NCBI GenBank assembly: GCA_029215795.1 | Contig: JARDYH010000001.1 | Coordinates: 116,958,533-117,022,532, forward strand | From: Anniella stebbinsi | Lineage: Eukaryota > Chordata > Lepidosauria > Squamata > Anniellidae | Length of the DNA: 64,000 bases | Direction of reading: 5' to 3' | Shown here: piece by piece, positions 1 through 12,530 of the stretch | Numbering within the stretch: position 1 is the first letter of the stretch | Layout: the number at the start of each line of letters is the position of its first letter | Translations under genes and position numbers: made by a program | Notes under the pieces: model-generated | The model's database searches: none | Seen by the model: only the letters and a program-made list of their open reading frames with translations | What the model was told of the DNA's origin: nothing

Positions 1-108
1 TGTTGCTATTTTCAAACAATTGAGAATCAGATCTGCGTATGACTCAGGGATGTATAGTAGATCCTGAACTATCTTCTGCGCATCTCCCTCTTAAGACAGT
101 GACCAGGT

Positions 109-427
109 TCACATGATCATGGAGGGAAAATAAGCCACAGTGGCTTATTTTACACCTCTGCATTTTGGAGCTACCTAATTAGCATACGCACCCTCACTGG
201 GGGTAGAGTTATGACGTCCAAACCAGGTGATGATGGCTGGCTGGCTGGTTTACAAAACTTAGGTTTTGGGGTAGTTTGTAAACTACCCCACCCACCATTG
301 CTAGGTTTGGATGTCATGACAACCTGTACCCAGTGAGGATAATTATGCTAATTTAGAGGATTGCTACTGGCACGTGTAGGGAGGGAAAATAAGCCATAGT
401 GGCTTATTTCCACTCCATGCTCATGAA
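109..427. mobile_element. Long palindromic element (foldback/MITE)
   Basis: The left arm from about 109 and the right arm ending about 427 are imperfect reverse complements over most of their length. The outer motif AATAAGCCACAGTGGCTTAT is itself palindromic and recurs near the right end as AATAAGCCATAGTGGCTTAT. Inner arms pair TGACGTCCAAACC with GGTTTGGATGTCA, and the centre is TAGTTTGTAAACTACCCC. It has no coding capacity. No target-site duplication is clear, so boundaries are approximate. Confidence 0.7.
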
Positions 428-777
428 AACCTGCTCAGTGGGATAGTTCATTGTCATACTTAATATTTGCTAAACGTGAAGTCTTTTGGTTTTCAATGTG
501 ATTTTTTGCATTTCAATTGCATGGGAGAAACAAAACCTAGAAGTCAGATGGCTATTATAAAAGGAAGCCACGAAGACCAGTTAGATGGACCTGTGAATAT
601 ATTGTTGGAATAAGAGAAAATCTCAAACAAATGCATTCACTTGCTAAGAACAATATACAGGAAGCACAAGATAAGCCAGTGATCACTCAAGATGGATAAT
701 AAGGTGTTAGTATTACTGTTGTAGCCCACTTCTGAAAACCAACTATTTGTGAAATGGTAAAGATCATTTGAGGTATT
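428..777. other. AT-rich spacer
   Basis: No gene or recognisable repeat seen. Confidence 0.5.
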
Positions 778-2740
778 ATTTATTTATTTATTTCCATTTA
801 TATACTGCCCCATAGCCAGAGCTCTCTGGGCAGTTTACAAAAATTAAAAACATTGAACATTAAAAACACCGATATACAAAATTTGAAACCATAAAGCATA
901 AAAACAAGTTATAATTACAATATCCTTTAAAACAACAATTCTGGGTCAAAACACAATAACAACACAAAACCCTCATCATATGCTGTTAAATGCCTGGGAG
1001 AAGAGGAAAGTCTTGACCTGGAGCCAAAAGGATAACAATGTTGGCGCCAGACGAGCCTCGTCGGGGAGATCATTCCATAATTGGGGGTCCACCACTGAAA
1101 AGGCCCTTTCCCTTGTTGCCACCCTCCGTGCTTCCCTCGGAGTAGGCACCCGGAGGAGGGCCTTAGATGTGGATCGTAGTGTATGGGTAGGTTCGTGTCG
1201 GGAGAGGCATTCCATCAGGTATTGTGGTCCCAAGCTGTGTAAGGCTTTATAGGTTAGAACCAGCACCTTGAATTGGGCTCGGAAATGTATAGGCAGCTAA
1301 TGCAAGCGGGCCAGAGTAGGTCTTATATGCTCGAACCTTCTGGTTTCTGTTATTAATCCAGCCGCTGCATTTTGCACAAGCTGCAGCTTCTGAACCGTCT
1401 TCAAAGGCAGCCCCATGTAGAGTGCATTGCAGTAGTCCAATTTAGAGATTACCAGAGCATAGACAACTGAAGCCAGGTTACCCTGTCCAGATAGGGGCAT
1501 AGCTGGGCCACCAACCGAAGTTGGTAGAAGGCACTCCATGCCACCGAGGCCACCTGAGCCTCAAGTGACAGAGATGGTTCTAGGAGAACCCCCAAGCTAC
1601 GAACCCGCTCCTTCAGGGGGAGTGCAACCCCATCCAGAACAGGTTGAACACCCTCCATCCGGTCAGCAGAACCACCCACTAACAGCATCTCAGTTTTGTC
1701 TGGTTGAGTTTCAGTTTGTTAGCCCTCATCCAATCCATTGTTGCAGCCAGGCACTGGTTCAGCACATCCACAGCCTCACCTGCTTAAGATGAAAAGGAGA
1801 AATAGAGTTGTGTGTCATCAGCGTACTGATGGCAATGTACTCCAAAACTACGGACGACCGCACCCAACGGTTTCATGTAGATGTTGAACAGCATGGGGGA
1901 CAAGACTGACCCCTGAGGGACCCCATACTGGAGAATCCACGGGGCTGAGCAATGTTCCCCAAGCACCACCTTCTGGAGTCGCCCCGCCAAGTAGGAGCGG
2001 CACCACTGCAATGCAGTGCCTCCCACTCCCCTCAGCTAGTCATCCCAGAAGGATACCATGATCGATGGTATCGAAAGCCACTGAGAGATCAAGGAGAATC
2101 AACAGAGTCACACTCCCCCTGTCTTTCTCCCGACATAGGTCATCATACAGGGCGACCAAGGCTCTTTCTGTGCCAAAACCAGGCCTGAAGCCAGACTGAA
2201 TCCAAGAGTGTCTGGAGCTGGCTTGCAACCACTCGCTCAAGGACCTTGCTCAAGAATGGAATATTTGCCACCGGTCTATAGTTATTACAATTTTTGGGGT
2301 CTAGGGAATATTTCTTCAGGAGTGGTCTCACTACCGCCTCCTTCAAACGGTCTGGGACCACTCCCTCTCGTAGAGAAGCATTAATCACCTCCCTGGCCCA
2401 GCCGGCTGTTCCATCCCTGCTAGCTTTTATTAGCCAAGAGGGGCAAGGATCCAATACAGAGGTGGCTGTACGAACCTGTCCAAGCACCTTGTCAACATCC
2501 TCAAGCTATATCAATTGAAACTCATCCAAGAAAACAGGACAAGCCTGTGCTCTGGACACCTCACTAGATTTACCTGCTAAGTCTAAGTCCTGGCGGATGC
2601 CCAAGATTTTATTCTGGAAGTGCCTAGCAAATTCAGTACAGCGGGCCTCAGATTATGACATACTCTGCAAACCTCCTCTTTGGTAGTATCTGATGTGGAG
2701 GTTCACTCGATCCCACCCCCAGCAGACTTGCCCATCTAGC
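778..2740 (-). mobile_element. L2-clade LINE fragment, reverse transcriptase and 3' end, inactive
   Basis: Several overlapping minus-strand ORFs read as pieces of one LINE ORF2. They contain the RT motifs GVPQGSVLSPMLFNIYMKPL and QYADDTQLYFSF, then LDYCNALYMGLPLKTVQKLQ and LTYKALHSLGPQYL, in the order expected for L2 elements. The pieces lie in different frames with stops, so the element is dead. The 3' end is at the low-coordinate side, where TATTTATTTATTTATTTCC is the complement of the A-rich tail, next to a conserved stretch CCAGAGCTCTCTGGGC. The endonuclease end is missing; the upstream edge near 2740 is approximate. Confidence 0.85.
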
Positions 2741-2782
2741 TAAGTACACAAAGCCCCTCATGAAAAGGAAAAGAGGATTAGG

Positions 2783-2896
2783 GTGTAAGCCTATGTATGC
2801 TTAGACAGAAAATGTCCTACAACTCCCAGCATACCTCAGCCAGCTTGGGGAGTTGTAGGACTTTTTGTCTCTCTCCAAACATACATAGGAGTGCAC
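2783..2896. mobile_element. Short hairpin MITE, family A copy 1
   Basis: About 114 bp of inverted repeat with ends like GCCTATGTATGCTTAGACAG and CATACATAGG, and inner CTACAACTCCCAGCAT pairing with GGGAGTTGTAG. The same family recurs at 38004-38134 and 62995-63123. Confidence 0.7.
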
Positions 2897-3043
2897 CTTT
2901 AAGTTCTTTTTACAATACAAAGATGTAAATAATTCTGGAGCTGAGTCAGTAAGAGAGATAAATAGGGGACTTGCAAGACTAATTAGAAGAAATGTGGCTG
3001 AATCTGAAGTTTATTTCAAAACCTTCCCCCCCAGCACACTCCA

Positions 3044-3045
<2 letters not shown>

Positions 3046-3081
<36 letters not shown>

Positions 3082-3109
3082 CAGAGAGAGAGAGAGAGAG
3101 GGGGGGGGG
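3046..3109. repeat. (GT)n(GA)n microsatellite with G-run
   Basis: (GT)n from 3046 to 3080, then (AG)n to about 3100 and a G-run to 3109. Confidence 0.98.
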
Positions 3110-3573
3110 ATGTGTTGAGATAAATTGTAGACAATTCTCTTGGATACAATGTCAATTAGATGAATTTAAATATACAGGGGGAAATACTGAACATTGTTCA
3201 TGAACTTTCTTCAAATTATGTTCTCAGCTTTGGATGGGTTTTCTATTGATTTCAGCAGAAAAAGAAAAAAGGTGCTGGCACATATTTTAATCTCAACTTT
3301 TTAATGACTGTTTAGGTTGATTGCTCCCCCACCACCTATCTTCTCCAATGTAGAGTATTTACCCGAAGTTTTTAAAAAGGAAGAAATGTGGTGCATTTTG
3401 TCATTTCTTCCTCAAGAGAATGTGTATTCCTTGGGAATAATTACTAGAATGAAATAAAGATCCAACTTAAGAACTAGCTGGCTAGGTTTATTTTGTGTAG
3501 AAGAACACTTTCACATTCTCAGCTAATTCACTATGTTAAAGAAGGAAAAATATTGGTACTATATGCCAGAAAT

Positions 3574-4592
3574 TAGAGATGTGCATCGGATCGGACCCGA
3601 TCCACGATCCGGGCCCGATCCAACCAAAATCGGATCATATGATCTGATTACGATCCCCAGTACCTGGATCCGCCGATCCAATCCAAACCGATCCAAAAAG
3701 GACCCGATCCAGATCGGCGGATCGGGCTCCCTCCCCCCACTCATGCTCCTTACCTGCCAGGGCTGACGGCCCTGGCAGGTAAGGTGCGCGAGGGCGGGGG
3801 CTTACCTGGAGGGGCTGTCTGCTTCCATTGGCGGGCGCCAGCCAATGGAAGTGGACAGCCCTGCCAGGTAAGAAGCGCGAGGAAGGGAGGGGGAGGGCCC
3901 CACTTACCTGGTGGGGCGTCCTCCTCCTTCCACTGCCAGGTGAATTACTGCGAACAGGCCTCGCGGACTAGTTTTTCAGTAGAGCACCATCACCTGGCAG
4001 GTAAGCAGTGCGAGGGGGGAGGGGCCCCCATTTACCTTGCTGGGGACGTCTGCTTCCCTCCGCTCCTGGATGCTACTGCGAAGCAGGCTTCGAGGCCTGC
4101 CCCTAAGTAGTGCGCCAGGTGATGTCATCACCTGGCGCGCTACTTAGGGGCAGGCCGCGAAGCCTGTTCGCAGTAGCGTCCAGGAGCAGAGGGAAGCGGA
4201 CGTCCCCGGCAAGGTAAGGTGCGCGAGGAGGGGCAGGGGCTTACCTGCTGGGGCGGCTGCTTCCATCCGCTGGCGCCCATGGGTGCCAGCGAACAGAAGC
4301 CGACGGCCCTGGCAGGTAAGCAGCGCGAGTGGGGGGGGAGGGACGGGGGGAGGGACAGGGAGAGGGACAGGGAGGGGGGAGTTAGGCCCCCCTCACCTAC
4401 GCACCGCCATTTCCCCCCCCCCATAGACTTGCAAGTCTATGAGGGGGAAAATAGTGTCCGATCTGAAAATCGGATGTCCAATTTTCAGATTGGAATCGGG
4501 TCCAAACTGAACCGGGGAGGCCTCTGATCTGATCTGGGGCCTCGGGTCCGGTTCCGGTCCCGATCCGATTTTTTGGACCGTGCACATCTCTA
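3574..4592. mobile_element. Non-autonomous hAT transposon, GC-rich, perfect 8-bp TSD
   Basis: A 1019-bp element with terminal inverted repeats TAGAGATGTGCA...TGCACATCTCTA, flanked by identical 8-bp duplications CCAGAAAT at 3566-3573 and 4593-4600. Eight-bp duplications and this end sequence are typical of hAT elements. Both subterminal regions are packed with GATCCGATC/CGGATCGG motifs. The middle is strongly GC-rich, with a near-perfect palindrome at about 4064-4190 and several repeats containing GGCAGGTAAG. No transposase is encoded; open frames inside are chance products of GC content. Confidence 0.92.
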
Positions 4593-4600
4593 CCAGAAAT

Positions 4601-7318
4601 TTATCATGTGAGGTATATTTAGAATTGGTTTTGAAAGCTCATTTTCAATTTTACACTGTGTTGAACCTGTTAAATTGGTTGTAGCAGTTATTACCAATTT
4701 TAAAATTGAAAGTGCAATGTTTCTCAATGGAATGAGTGTTAGGGGAGAGGGGTCTTATAGGAAAATCTTATCCCAGTTTTAGCATCTGTATTTCTAACTG
4801 TAAATAGACAAACTGCAGAGACTCCTCAGAGACAATGATGTATAGAAGCAGGAGCTCTCCTCTCTCACAAGCAACAACCTATTTTATAAGATACATGAAA
4901 CCTTTAGAAGGCTTCAATAAGTACTCATTGCTAGTTAGTTTGTAATTAATTATGCTACGTTTCAGACAATAGGGGGGAAAGGGGAGGAATGGCTCATGTT
5001 GTGCTTATAGCCCACAAACAATAACTTGTGCAAACATCTTTTACATGTGATTAAGTTTAAGAAAACACTAACATGGGACAAGTGTCCCACATTTATTATC
5101 TACTTTATCAGAGGCTTTATCTAGGTTATCTTCGATTTATGGTAACCAATAATTTGCCCCTTAAGGAGAAACTAAACACGTTTGGTGGTAAAGCCGACAT
5201 CACTTTTGGCAGAAACTAAGGACATGCATTAGGAGGAGACAGATTTTTTTAAAAAAATTGTCTTCCAAGATCTAATGTAGGGATGCAAAAAACACAGGCC
5301 ACAAGCAGCCCCCCAAGCCCTGTCTGGCAGCCCCTCCAAAAGCCTCCACTGCTGAAAGAAATCATGACATCACTGCCACCACCCATAAAATGGGGGAGGG
5401 GAGCTGCAAAAACGCCAAAATACTGATAAATGATCACCCCCACCCACGCCCTGTGGCTCAGTCGCTTCCGGGGACACTTTGTGGTTACGTAGCTTCTAGT
5501 GGACACTCTATGAAACATTGCAGGAACCTTTTAAGAGCACCTCCCAGATCATTTCCTCGAATACCATTTGGGAGGCTAACAGTATTTCTTGGCACTTGCT
5601 GCTTACTACTTCTGCAGTCACCAGGGGTCTGTCTTCACAGGGGATTTCCTACAGCTTGGGTGCGTTGTGAGGTCGTTTGCAGCACATGACATCGTGGCCA
5701 GTGCGCTTCCAATCAGCCACTTCTGTCTCAAAAAGCCACAGTATCGGAGAGTCATTTTACTCCATTCTTTTTAGTTAAAACAGCTCCCAGGTGTTTCCTC
5801 TGCAATGTGCCCCTTCCTCTACATTAAATCCTGGGCATGTCTCCGTGACCTGGCTGTGACCTGGTCAAGGGCTAAGGCTGCCCCTTCCTCCCCCTTATTA
5901 ACTCCTTTTCCTAGCCTGTTCCCATTGAGAGCTGTGATCGTGTGCTTCCTTATTGCTGCATTACTTCGCCTCTCTGATGTTTGTGTTATTGAGCTTCTCT
6001 GATGTTTGCTTTCCTTAGCTTCTCTGATGTTTGGAGTAAAAACAGGTAGGAAGCTATAACTCTGTGACGGTTTGCAGGAATGGGGCAAAACTGTGGTGGT
6101 GGTGGGGTGCTCTCATAGGGAGCCTTCAGACCCTGTCCTGGATCATTTGGGATTTTTCCTTCTCTATGGAAAATTGAGCATTCCCCCAATCTCCTCCTAT
6201 TTTGCAGTTACCCTTTGTTCTTTTTAAGTTTTTCTTTTTGCTTTGTACATTTAGTCATTTCTGAATGTGCACATTTTCAGAGTTATGAACAGGGGGCTTT
6301 TACTTTTTTCTTTGCAATTACACAACTGCGCATTTGCACTGTATCGAAGTAGCAATCTTCCATGGTATCAGGATGAGGGGAGGCTATCATTGCAAGCAGG
6401 GAGAAGTGGCAGAAAAGAAGAAAAGCTTCTTCCCTGACTGGAGCTTATTTGCCTTCAAGAAACTACAGCTGTTTCTAGTGCAGTTTCTATTCATAAAAAT
6501 GCAGTAGCAGGGGGGAGCCTGGACAGAGGAAGGGAAACAGGCCTCTCTCATTGATGACATTTGATTCTACGCTGTCCCCGACACATAACTATGTTTTTTT
6601 TCAAGAGCTGAAAAAACGGGTTTTAGGGATGGTATGCTCTTCCATGTGACACTGACAGAGCAGAACCGATTTCCTAAAACTGCGGATAATAACAATAGCT
6701 TTCCTCCCTTGGTCCTGAAGATGTCCCCCAGGACACAGAGTGAAACGCAACTTTTCACACTCTTAAACGTAAGAGAAAGGTAGGGTAGAGTGAAAGAGGG
6801 GAATGGAGAGTGTGTGTATGGCGTGTGTGAAAAGAAATCATGATTATAAAAAAGGAGGTGAGAAAAAATAAATAAAATGTGATAAGCTAAAATAAAAATA
6901 GATGATAAAAATAGATGGGATGGTGAATATTAAATAACCTTTGAAATGAAATGCAGATTGCCTGATTAGGGTTAGAGATGGATGGGGTGGGATAAAATAA
7001 ATAAATAAATAAATAAAATAGGATAATATAAAATAAAAATAGATTATAAAGATACTCCAGCGATCAATGGGATGGGACTAAGTTTAAAACTGCCTCTCTG
7101 TGTGTGATATTCCTGTGGATGTACATATAAACATGCATGAGTATGTGCCCCCGGCTAACACCAAATGTGACACTCAGGGCTGATTAGGTTGTGCACCCCT
7201 GGTCTAATGTATGGAGTCTAAATGGCTTATTTAAGCATGATGAGCTGCGGTGCTCACAGGCACCATCCTAAATATTTAATTTCTGACTGTGGGTTGTTGT
7301 GCTGTAGAAACCGGGCCA
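4601..7318. other. Unassigned sequence, no gene seen
   Basis: No recognisable coding exon. It contains a small tandem array at 5970-6033, three copies of CTTCTCTGATGTTTG at 24-25 bp spacing, and AT-rich repeats including (AAAT)n at 6992-7019. Short open frames here resemble nothing known. Confidence 0.5.
6992..7019. repeat. (AAAT)n microsatellite
   Basis: Perfect AAAT repeats within an A/T-rich stretch. Confidence 0.9.
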
Positions 7319-7470
7319 GTATTTATTTATTTATTGCATTTTTATACCGTCCTATAGCCGAAGCTCTCTGGGCGGTTCATAAAAATTAAAACCATAAAAT
7401 CATTTAAAAAATATAAAACAAGCCACAATCCAAAAACAACAAATAACATACAATCTAAAAACACAACCAG
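7319..7470 (-). mobile_element. L2-type LINE 3' end fragment
   Basis: Same 3' terminal sequence as the L2 at 778: TATTTATTTATTTATTGC followed by AGCTCTCTGGGCGGTTCA and A-rich sequence. It is the complement of a tail-bearing 3' end. No coding part is present. Confidence 0.7.
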
Positions 7471-7676
7471 AATAAAACCAGAATAATAGGGGTTATGTGA
7501 GACTGAAACAACCCTTGTAGAAACCTAGAACAGGCTGTAGGTTGTTTAACTCTTGCATAATGTTCATTGGCCCAGTTTGCATGACATGACAACTCATGGT
7601 TGAGAATTGAATATTCAGGATGGCACTTGTGGGTGCTGTAGCTCACTGTGGCTTAAAGAAGCGACAACAAGCTGTC

Positions 7677-7794
7677 AGCCTATCTACGCTACTGCTTTAA
7701 AACGGTTTTGAGAACTGTTGGGGCCCAGGACACACTCCAGATACAGTTTGCCAAACGTTTTCAAAGTGTTTTATCCTGCTTGTGTAGATAGGCT
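7677..7794. mobile_element. MITE, family B copy 1
   Basis: Terminal inverted repeats AGCCTATCTAC...GTAGATAGGCT with inner GCTTTAAAACGGTTTT pairing with AAACGTTTTCAAAG. A second copy lies at 42550-42687 and shares GGCCCAGGACACACTCCA. Confidence 0.75.
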
Positions 7795-7800
7795 CTCTGT

Positions 7801-8640
7801 GTGTTGTGCGGAACCAGGCAGTAGCTTGCCTAAGGCCACCTAGTGAGTTCATAATAGTGGTAATATTTGAACCAGGGAATATGACAACCTATGCTAAGTC
7901 TCTTAGGGAGCAACCCAATGGCCCCTAGACAGTATTAGGGGGAGGGGTATAGGATAGTTTGGATTCCTGGATCCAACAGCGCTCTGACCTTGGACCTAGG
8001 AGTCTGAGCTCTCCACCCCCTTCCTCTCCCAGTCAGTGTGAAGAGAAATGTGCTGGCTTCCTCTCCAAGGTCGCAAAAGTGACCTCAGAGAAGAGGGAAA
8101 GGGGGTGATTCCGTGGGAGGGGAGAGGACTGGAGAGGCTGGTTTACGAAGAACCCTCCAGCTTCCCAAGGCTCCTTTCTTCCTGCAGAGCCCCAACTAAC
8201 TGAGAGAAAAAGACGTCTAGCAAAAATGCAGAGTGAGAGGAGCACAGAGGTGAAGATTGCCGCTGCACTCCTCCAACTCTACATCGGATGCCTGTCAGCC
8301 TCCAAGTTCAGAAGCTGAAGGGCATCCTGATAGGATTGCACCCTTAACCACTTTGTCACACTGGTAATGCATGTGGTTGTGTTGGCACCATTGCCATGTG
8401 TAGCTGTCATGTCAGCTGATGTTACCTCATATGAGGTGGAAACTTGTGCATAGTTTTCTCTTATTGGATTAGAATTAATGTTTACAATTCCTGGGTTCAT
8501 GTTCACAAGGAAAGAATGAGAAGAGGTGGACAGAGGTGAAGAGAAAAGGAAAGAACAATACCAAGAAACTGAACTATGGAAACAGAGATGAAGAGAAGAT
8601 TTCAATCAAAACTCGCTGTGGAAGAAATGAGAGGAGAGTA
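7801..8640. other. Unassigned sequence
   Basis: No coding exon identified. The segment from about 8280 may continue the LINE remnant that is recognisable at 8640-8940. Confidence 0.4.
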
Positions 8641-8940
8641 TAAGAGGATTGATCCTTTTCATGAAAAAGATTGCAAGATTTTCAGCAGTTCTTCCGAGGG
8701 ACCGAGTGGAAGGGATGGTGTAAGAAGGAAGTCAAAGTGAATGGCGAGAACATGACCTGAATGATGAGTAGCAGATGTGAAATGAAAAACTGAGATCCAA
8801 GTAGGTGTCATGAGGGAGAAAATGAGAAACTGAGGGATCAGAAGGATTATCTGTGTGAATGCTGAAATCCCCAAGAATGAGGGTAACTGAAATCACACAA
8901 ACAAGCAAAGCCAATAATCAAAGTTAGAAAGAAGAGGTGC
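8640..8940 (-). mobile_element. LINE endonuclease-domain remnant (L2/CR1-like)
   Basis: Minus-strand frames read TLILGDFSIHTDNPSDPSVS and, in another frame, THHSGHVLAIHF. These match the GDFNxH and the following T-H..GH.LDL block of L2/CR1-type apurinic endonuclease domains. A frameshift separates them, so it is a decayed copy. It could be the 5' part of an element like that at 778-2740, but it is not linked to it. Confidence 0.6.
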
Positions 8941-10940
8941 CAATAAAAAAGAGGAAGAAAGTGCACCATTATATATTTGGTAATTTCAGGTGTAGAACTA
9001 CGAAGTAAAAGACTGTGCCAATGTGTGCATCACATGATAGATTTCACCTGCCGTCTTAATAGCTAGTTAGAAAGGTTAGTTTTGAAGGGCGCCATTGCAA
9101 TACTTGCAGCCCTATCCCAAAATGAGTTTTCCCTTTTTTCTACTTCTGTAGCCATGTGTGTGTGGATTCCAGGTAAAATGAGGGCTAGGGTAGGAAGTAT
9201 CAAACCTCACCTCTCCACTTAGTGTGGGGGACAATAAAAATTGTACTCCACCCCTAGAACTAGAAAAGAAGGGGGGATGTAACTTAAGAGTTGAGCCCTA
9301 GGGAATAAGTTCTAATGGATTCGATGGAGCTTACTCCTAAGTAAGAACGCATAGGATTACAGCACCGGATCCTGAACAGAAGCTCCCATTTAATAAACAT
9401 TTGAATATAATAAGCATACATATCAAACAGTCAATAACATGATCTATGTGCCATATTCTTATTCCTCAGGTTTTGAAAGTTAAGTGACACATGATTTCTA
9501 TCATTGTTACACCCAATAACAATTTTGCACACAGCAAATTAATTATGTGAAAAATGTAATGGGTAAATGGCTGCACACAAAACTATTTAAGCACACTCTT
9601 GAACAATCACAATTGCCAAATTTCACATAGTACTTACTCAAAATGCAGGAGACTTGAACCTTCAGAGAATGGCCATTCAGCACAGCTATTTAATCTTTAT
9701 TGCAGTGAAATGTCTCAATTGCGGCAGATGTTGATGAGGCCATCTGGAAGTAGTAGTGGCAGGACAAATAAGTAAAATGTAGTTCTTTTTTACTGTTCCC
9801 TGAAGAGCCTTAACTAAAATGTCCTTCTAATTTAAAAGCATCTGGAGCTATTTATCACAAACAGTTTAACAATGCTACTGGCTGTTATGGGAAAATACAG
9901 AACAAAATAGACTACAAATGGTTGTAGAGCCCAATGCAGGGAATGCAGAACCTGATTTAACTGTGATTTCTGGTTTTTTCGTAACCTATCAGCATGTTGA
10001 ATATTAAATATCTTCAACAGTTATTATAAAATAGCACAGTAATTGACACACACTTACTAAAACAAAACTTCTGTACGGCTTCGGGGTGGGGGACCAGTGG
10101 AGAAGAGGTTATGCATGTTTGCACTTTATGTACATTAATATGTGATAGTGGCTGTATACAGTACATTTGTGAAAGCTTTCCTCCTTTTTTTTTTGAGAGA
10201 GGTCAAACTATATGCAAATAGCCTACACCATATGCTACATTATAGGCATGAAGGGAATTGTTCTGGTAAGTGTATGAACCAATCCAGAGAAAACAGAGGA
10301 TGTGGTAAAAGTCATAAGAAAGGGAAAGAGAATGAGTCATATAGTAGACTAAAAGAAATTAAAGGAGCAACAGAATATGCGTGGTAAAATATTTGATATC
10401 ATGACCTTTTGTACTAGTTCCAGAGATTAAGAGATGTGAAAATGATTTGAGAAAAGCTTCATTTTCCATAGGATGTACTCTTTTTTTTTTAATATTTCAC
10501 TGTCCTCAAAAAAGATTTTTCATGTTTTTTAACCATAACCCACCCACCCCCATACAGAATCAGCTTATCGAAGGCAAAAGTGGAACGTGTACGGATGCTA
10601 TATGATGTGATCCCTCTTGGGGAAAAACCCTCTCCAGAATAAGAGATGCAAAAATAGGAAAAATGATATGACTAAAAGCTGCAATCATGCAAGATTTCAA
10701 GTTGCATAGGACTCTTCAATCAGGCAAATGGAAAAGGAGATATTCAAACTCAGCTATATATATTGCAAGGTTATTTATAATGTAAATGATTTTTAATCAT
10801 TTCAAGCACGTAGTGGCCTAATCACACAGTTTTTGATGAGCCAAAGATTGTTGTAATAGCTTACAATTTATAACCATCATGCTTATTATTTTGTGTACAT
10901 TTGATAAACTAAATATTTTGTGAATACTTAACTCTCCTAT
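8941..10940. other. Unassigned AT-rich sequence
   Basis: No gene recognised. At about 9265-9362 there is a decayed palindromic repeat (CTTACTCCTAAGTAAG, CATAGGATTACAG) of a family present about eight times in the window. Confidence 0.45.
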
Positions 10941-10949
10941 CCACATTAG

Positions 10950-11263
10950 AAACTCTGGGCAGAATGCAACGTGGCACTTACACCACGACCGATCTCTTAC
11001 GTCCCACCAATTCTGTTGCGCAAGTGGCCTCCACCACTTGTGCAACGGGACTTTAGCACTTCCTTCCAGGGCAACCGGAAATGTGTAGAAATGAGGTTTA
11101 CCGCTTGTTTGGGGGCTTCCCCTAGGAAGTGATAAATCTCCCTTATGTAAGCAGTGGGTCCCACTTGCAGAACAAAATCGGCAGGACCCACCACTTGCAG
11201 AAGGGAATCAGTGGGGTGTAAAGCAATCAGCAGAGTATGAACATTCACTGGATTCTGCCTTTT
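10950..11263. mobile_element. Candidate MITE
   Basis: Starts GGGCAGAATGCA and ends near GGATTCTGCC, giving short inverted ends. Inside, ACCACTTG/CAAGTGG motifs and two ACTTGCAGAA repeats recur. Composition differs from the flanks. Boundaries are weak and no duplication was found. Confidence 0.35.
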
Positions 11264-11437
11264 GTTTTCCTCTTGTGGGGTGAATTCCAAAATAAATAAA
11301 TAATAGCATGTCCTCTTTTTGGATGTTAAGGACTTGGACTTTGGAAATTTTAAGAAATTCTTGAATATTTGAACTCATCCATACTAAATCCCCTCCGTTA
11401 TTTTTGTTAGTATATTAAAAAGGAACCTTTAAATCAG

Positions 11438-11577
11438 GGGTGGGGAATGTTTGTCCATCCAGACGTTGGTGAATTGCAACTCTCATCAGTCCTAGTTAGC
11501 ATAGCCAATGGTAAGGGATGATGGGAGTTGCAGTGGAACAATATCTGGAGGACCACACATTCCCCATTACTGCATTA
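11438..11577. mobile_element. Palindromic MITE, family C copy (GGGGTGGGGAA type)
   Basis: Starts AGGGGTGGGGAATGTTTG and ends ACACATTCCCCATTACTGC, with inner GCAACTCTCATCA pairing with TGATGGGAGTTGCA. This family also appears at 29290, 35440, 50935, 57768 and, split, at 43931/44352. Confidence 0.75.
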
Positions 11578-12356
11578 AATTCTGGGGGTTAGACTAAGGT
11601 ACACTAAGTTTTTAAATTAAAAAGCTTCTCTCAGAAACATATTAATACATTGAAATCCCCCTGATGTCAAGAGCAAGAACACTGATATGCAATTTATGTC
11701 TGTTCTTTGTTCTCACCTCAAAATTAAACATTCTAGAGATCTGGATTTTTCCAATTACCTGTAGATTAATTTTATGGTTTGTCTTCTATGCTTATTCTAG
11801 ACAGCGATTGGACTATATTCTTCTCCTCTTCGTCTATAAGAAGCAGCTATGTATATGTTCCAAAATCCATATTAGGATAATAGGTTTATTAGGACAACTG
11901 AAAGATCACAAAATGGTGTACAAGCTTTTGAGTTCTCCAGCACTCTTCATCACAATAGGTGGTAAACAAAGAAAAAGGGGGGCAGATAGGGGGAAAGTAG
12001 ATGATGTTGAAGTCATGGAATTTTTAGGATTCCAAAAATTGGAATTTTGGGATTTTCTTATGGGCAACATGGCTACCTTTGCTGTTTATATATATGATAT
12101 ATATCTAAATATAGTTGAGAATTAGCTTTATTCAATTCTGTCTGATGTAGACTTCTGTGTACCTTGAAAGGCTGCACCAGCAGAAGCTAATTTATAGCAC
12201 AATACCCATCTTGAATGTGCAAAGTTGTATGGCACAACAAAACAAAATTAGAATGAAGTCAGAAGGTGACAAAACTATAACAGCGCTACAGGCTTGGGGG
12301 GATAATTTTGAGAAAATATTTTGCAAAAATGAATAGGATTCAAGAAAAAAACATTA
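11578..12356. other. Unassigned sequence
   Basis: AT-rich, with a chance 153-codon frame that has no similarity I recognise. The stretch near 11900 (AAGCTTTTGAGTTCTCC) resembles a dispersed repeat, but the family is not certain. Confidence 0.4.
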
Positions 12357-12530
12357 AGCCATGGTTAGGCTAACCCCTTTGGATCAGATGGTTAGTGAGC
12401 ATATTTAAACTGTGGTTATGTAGCCACCATGGTTAGGAATAGTTCACACAACACGCTAAGCCATAATGTTTAGCTCAAAATGGTTACCCATTGTGGCTTA
12501 GCATGCTGTCTGAACATGGCCTAAGTGAAG
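12357..12530. mobile_element. Candidate MITE with CCATGGTTAG motifs
   Basis: AAGCCATGGTTAGGCTAACC near the left, CACCATGGTTAG in the middle and GGCTTAGCATGC near the right form partial inverted repeats. Related-looking elements lie at 14222-14405, 44541-44790 and 50620-50860. Weak boundaries. Confidence 0.4.

Noticed and set aside
3784..4110. Open frames within the GC-rich hAT element
   Set aside because: Both strands are open because of GC content; there is no transposase motif.
4064..4190. Separate palindrome as its own transposon
   Set aside because: It lies wholly within the hAT element bounded by CCAGAAAT duplications and is better seen as part of it.
11664..12125. 153-codon plus-strand open frame
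   Set aside because: AT-driven composition, no recognisable domain and a region with repeat-like text; a frame of this length can occur by chance.
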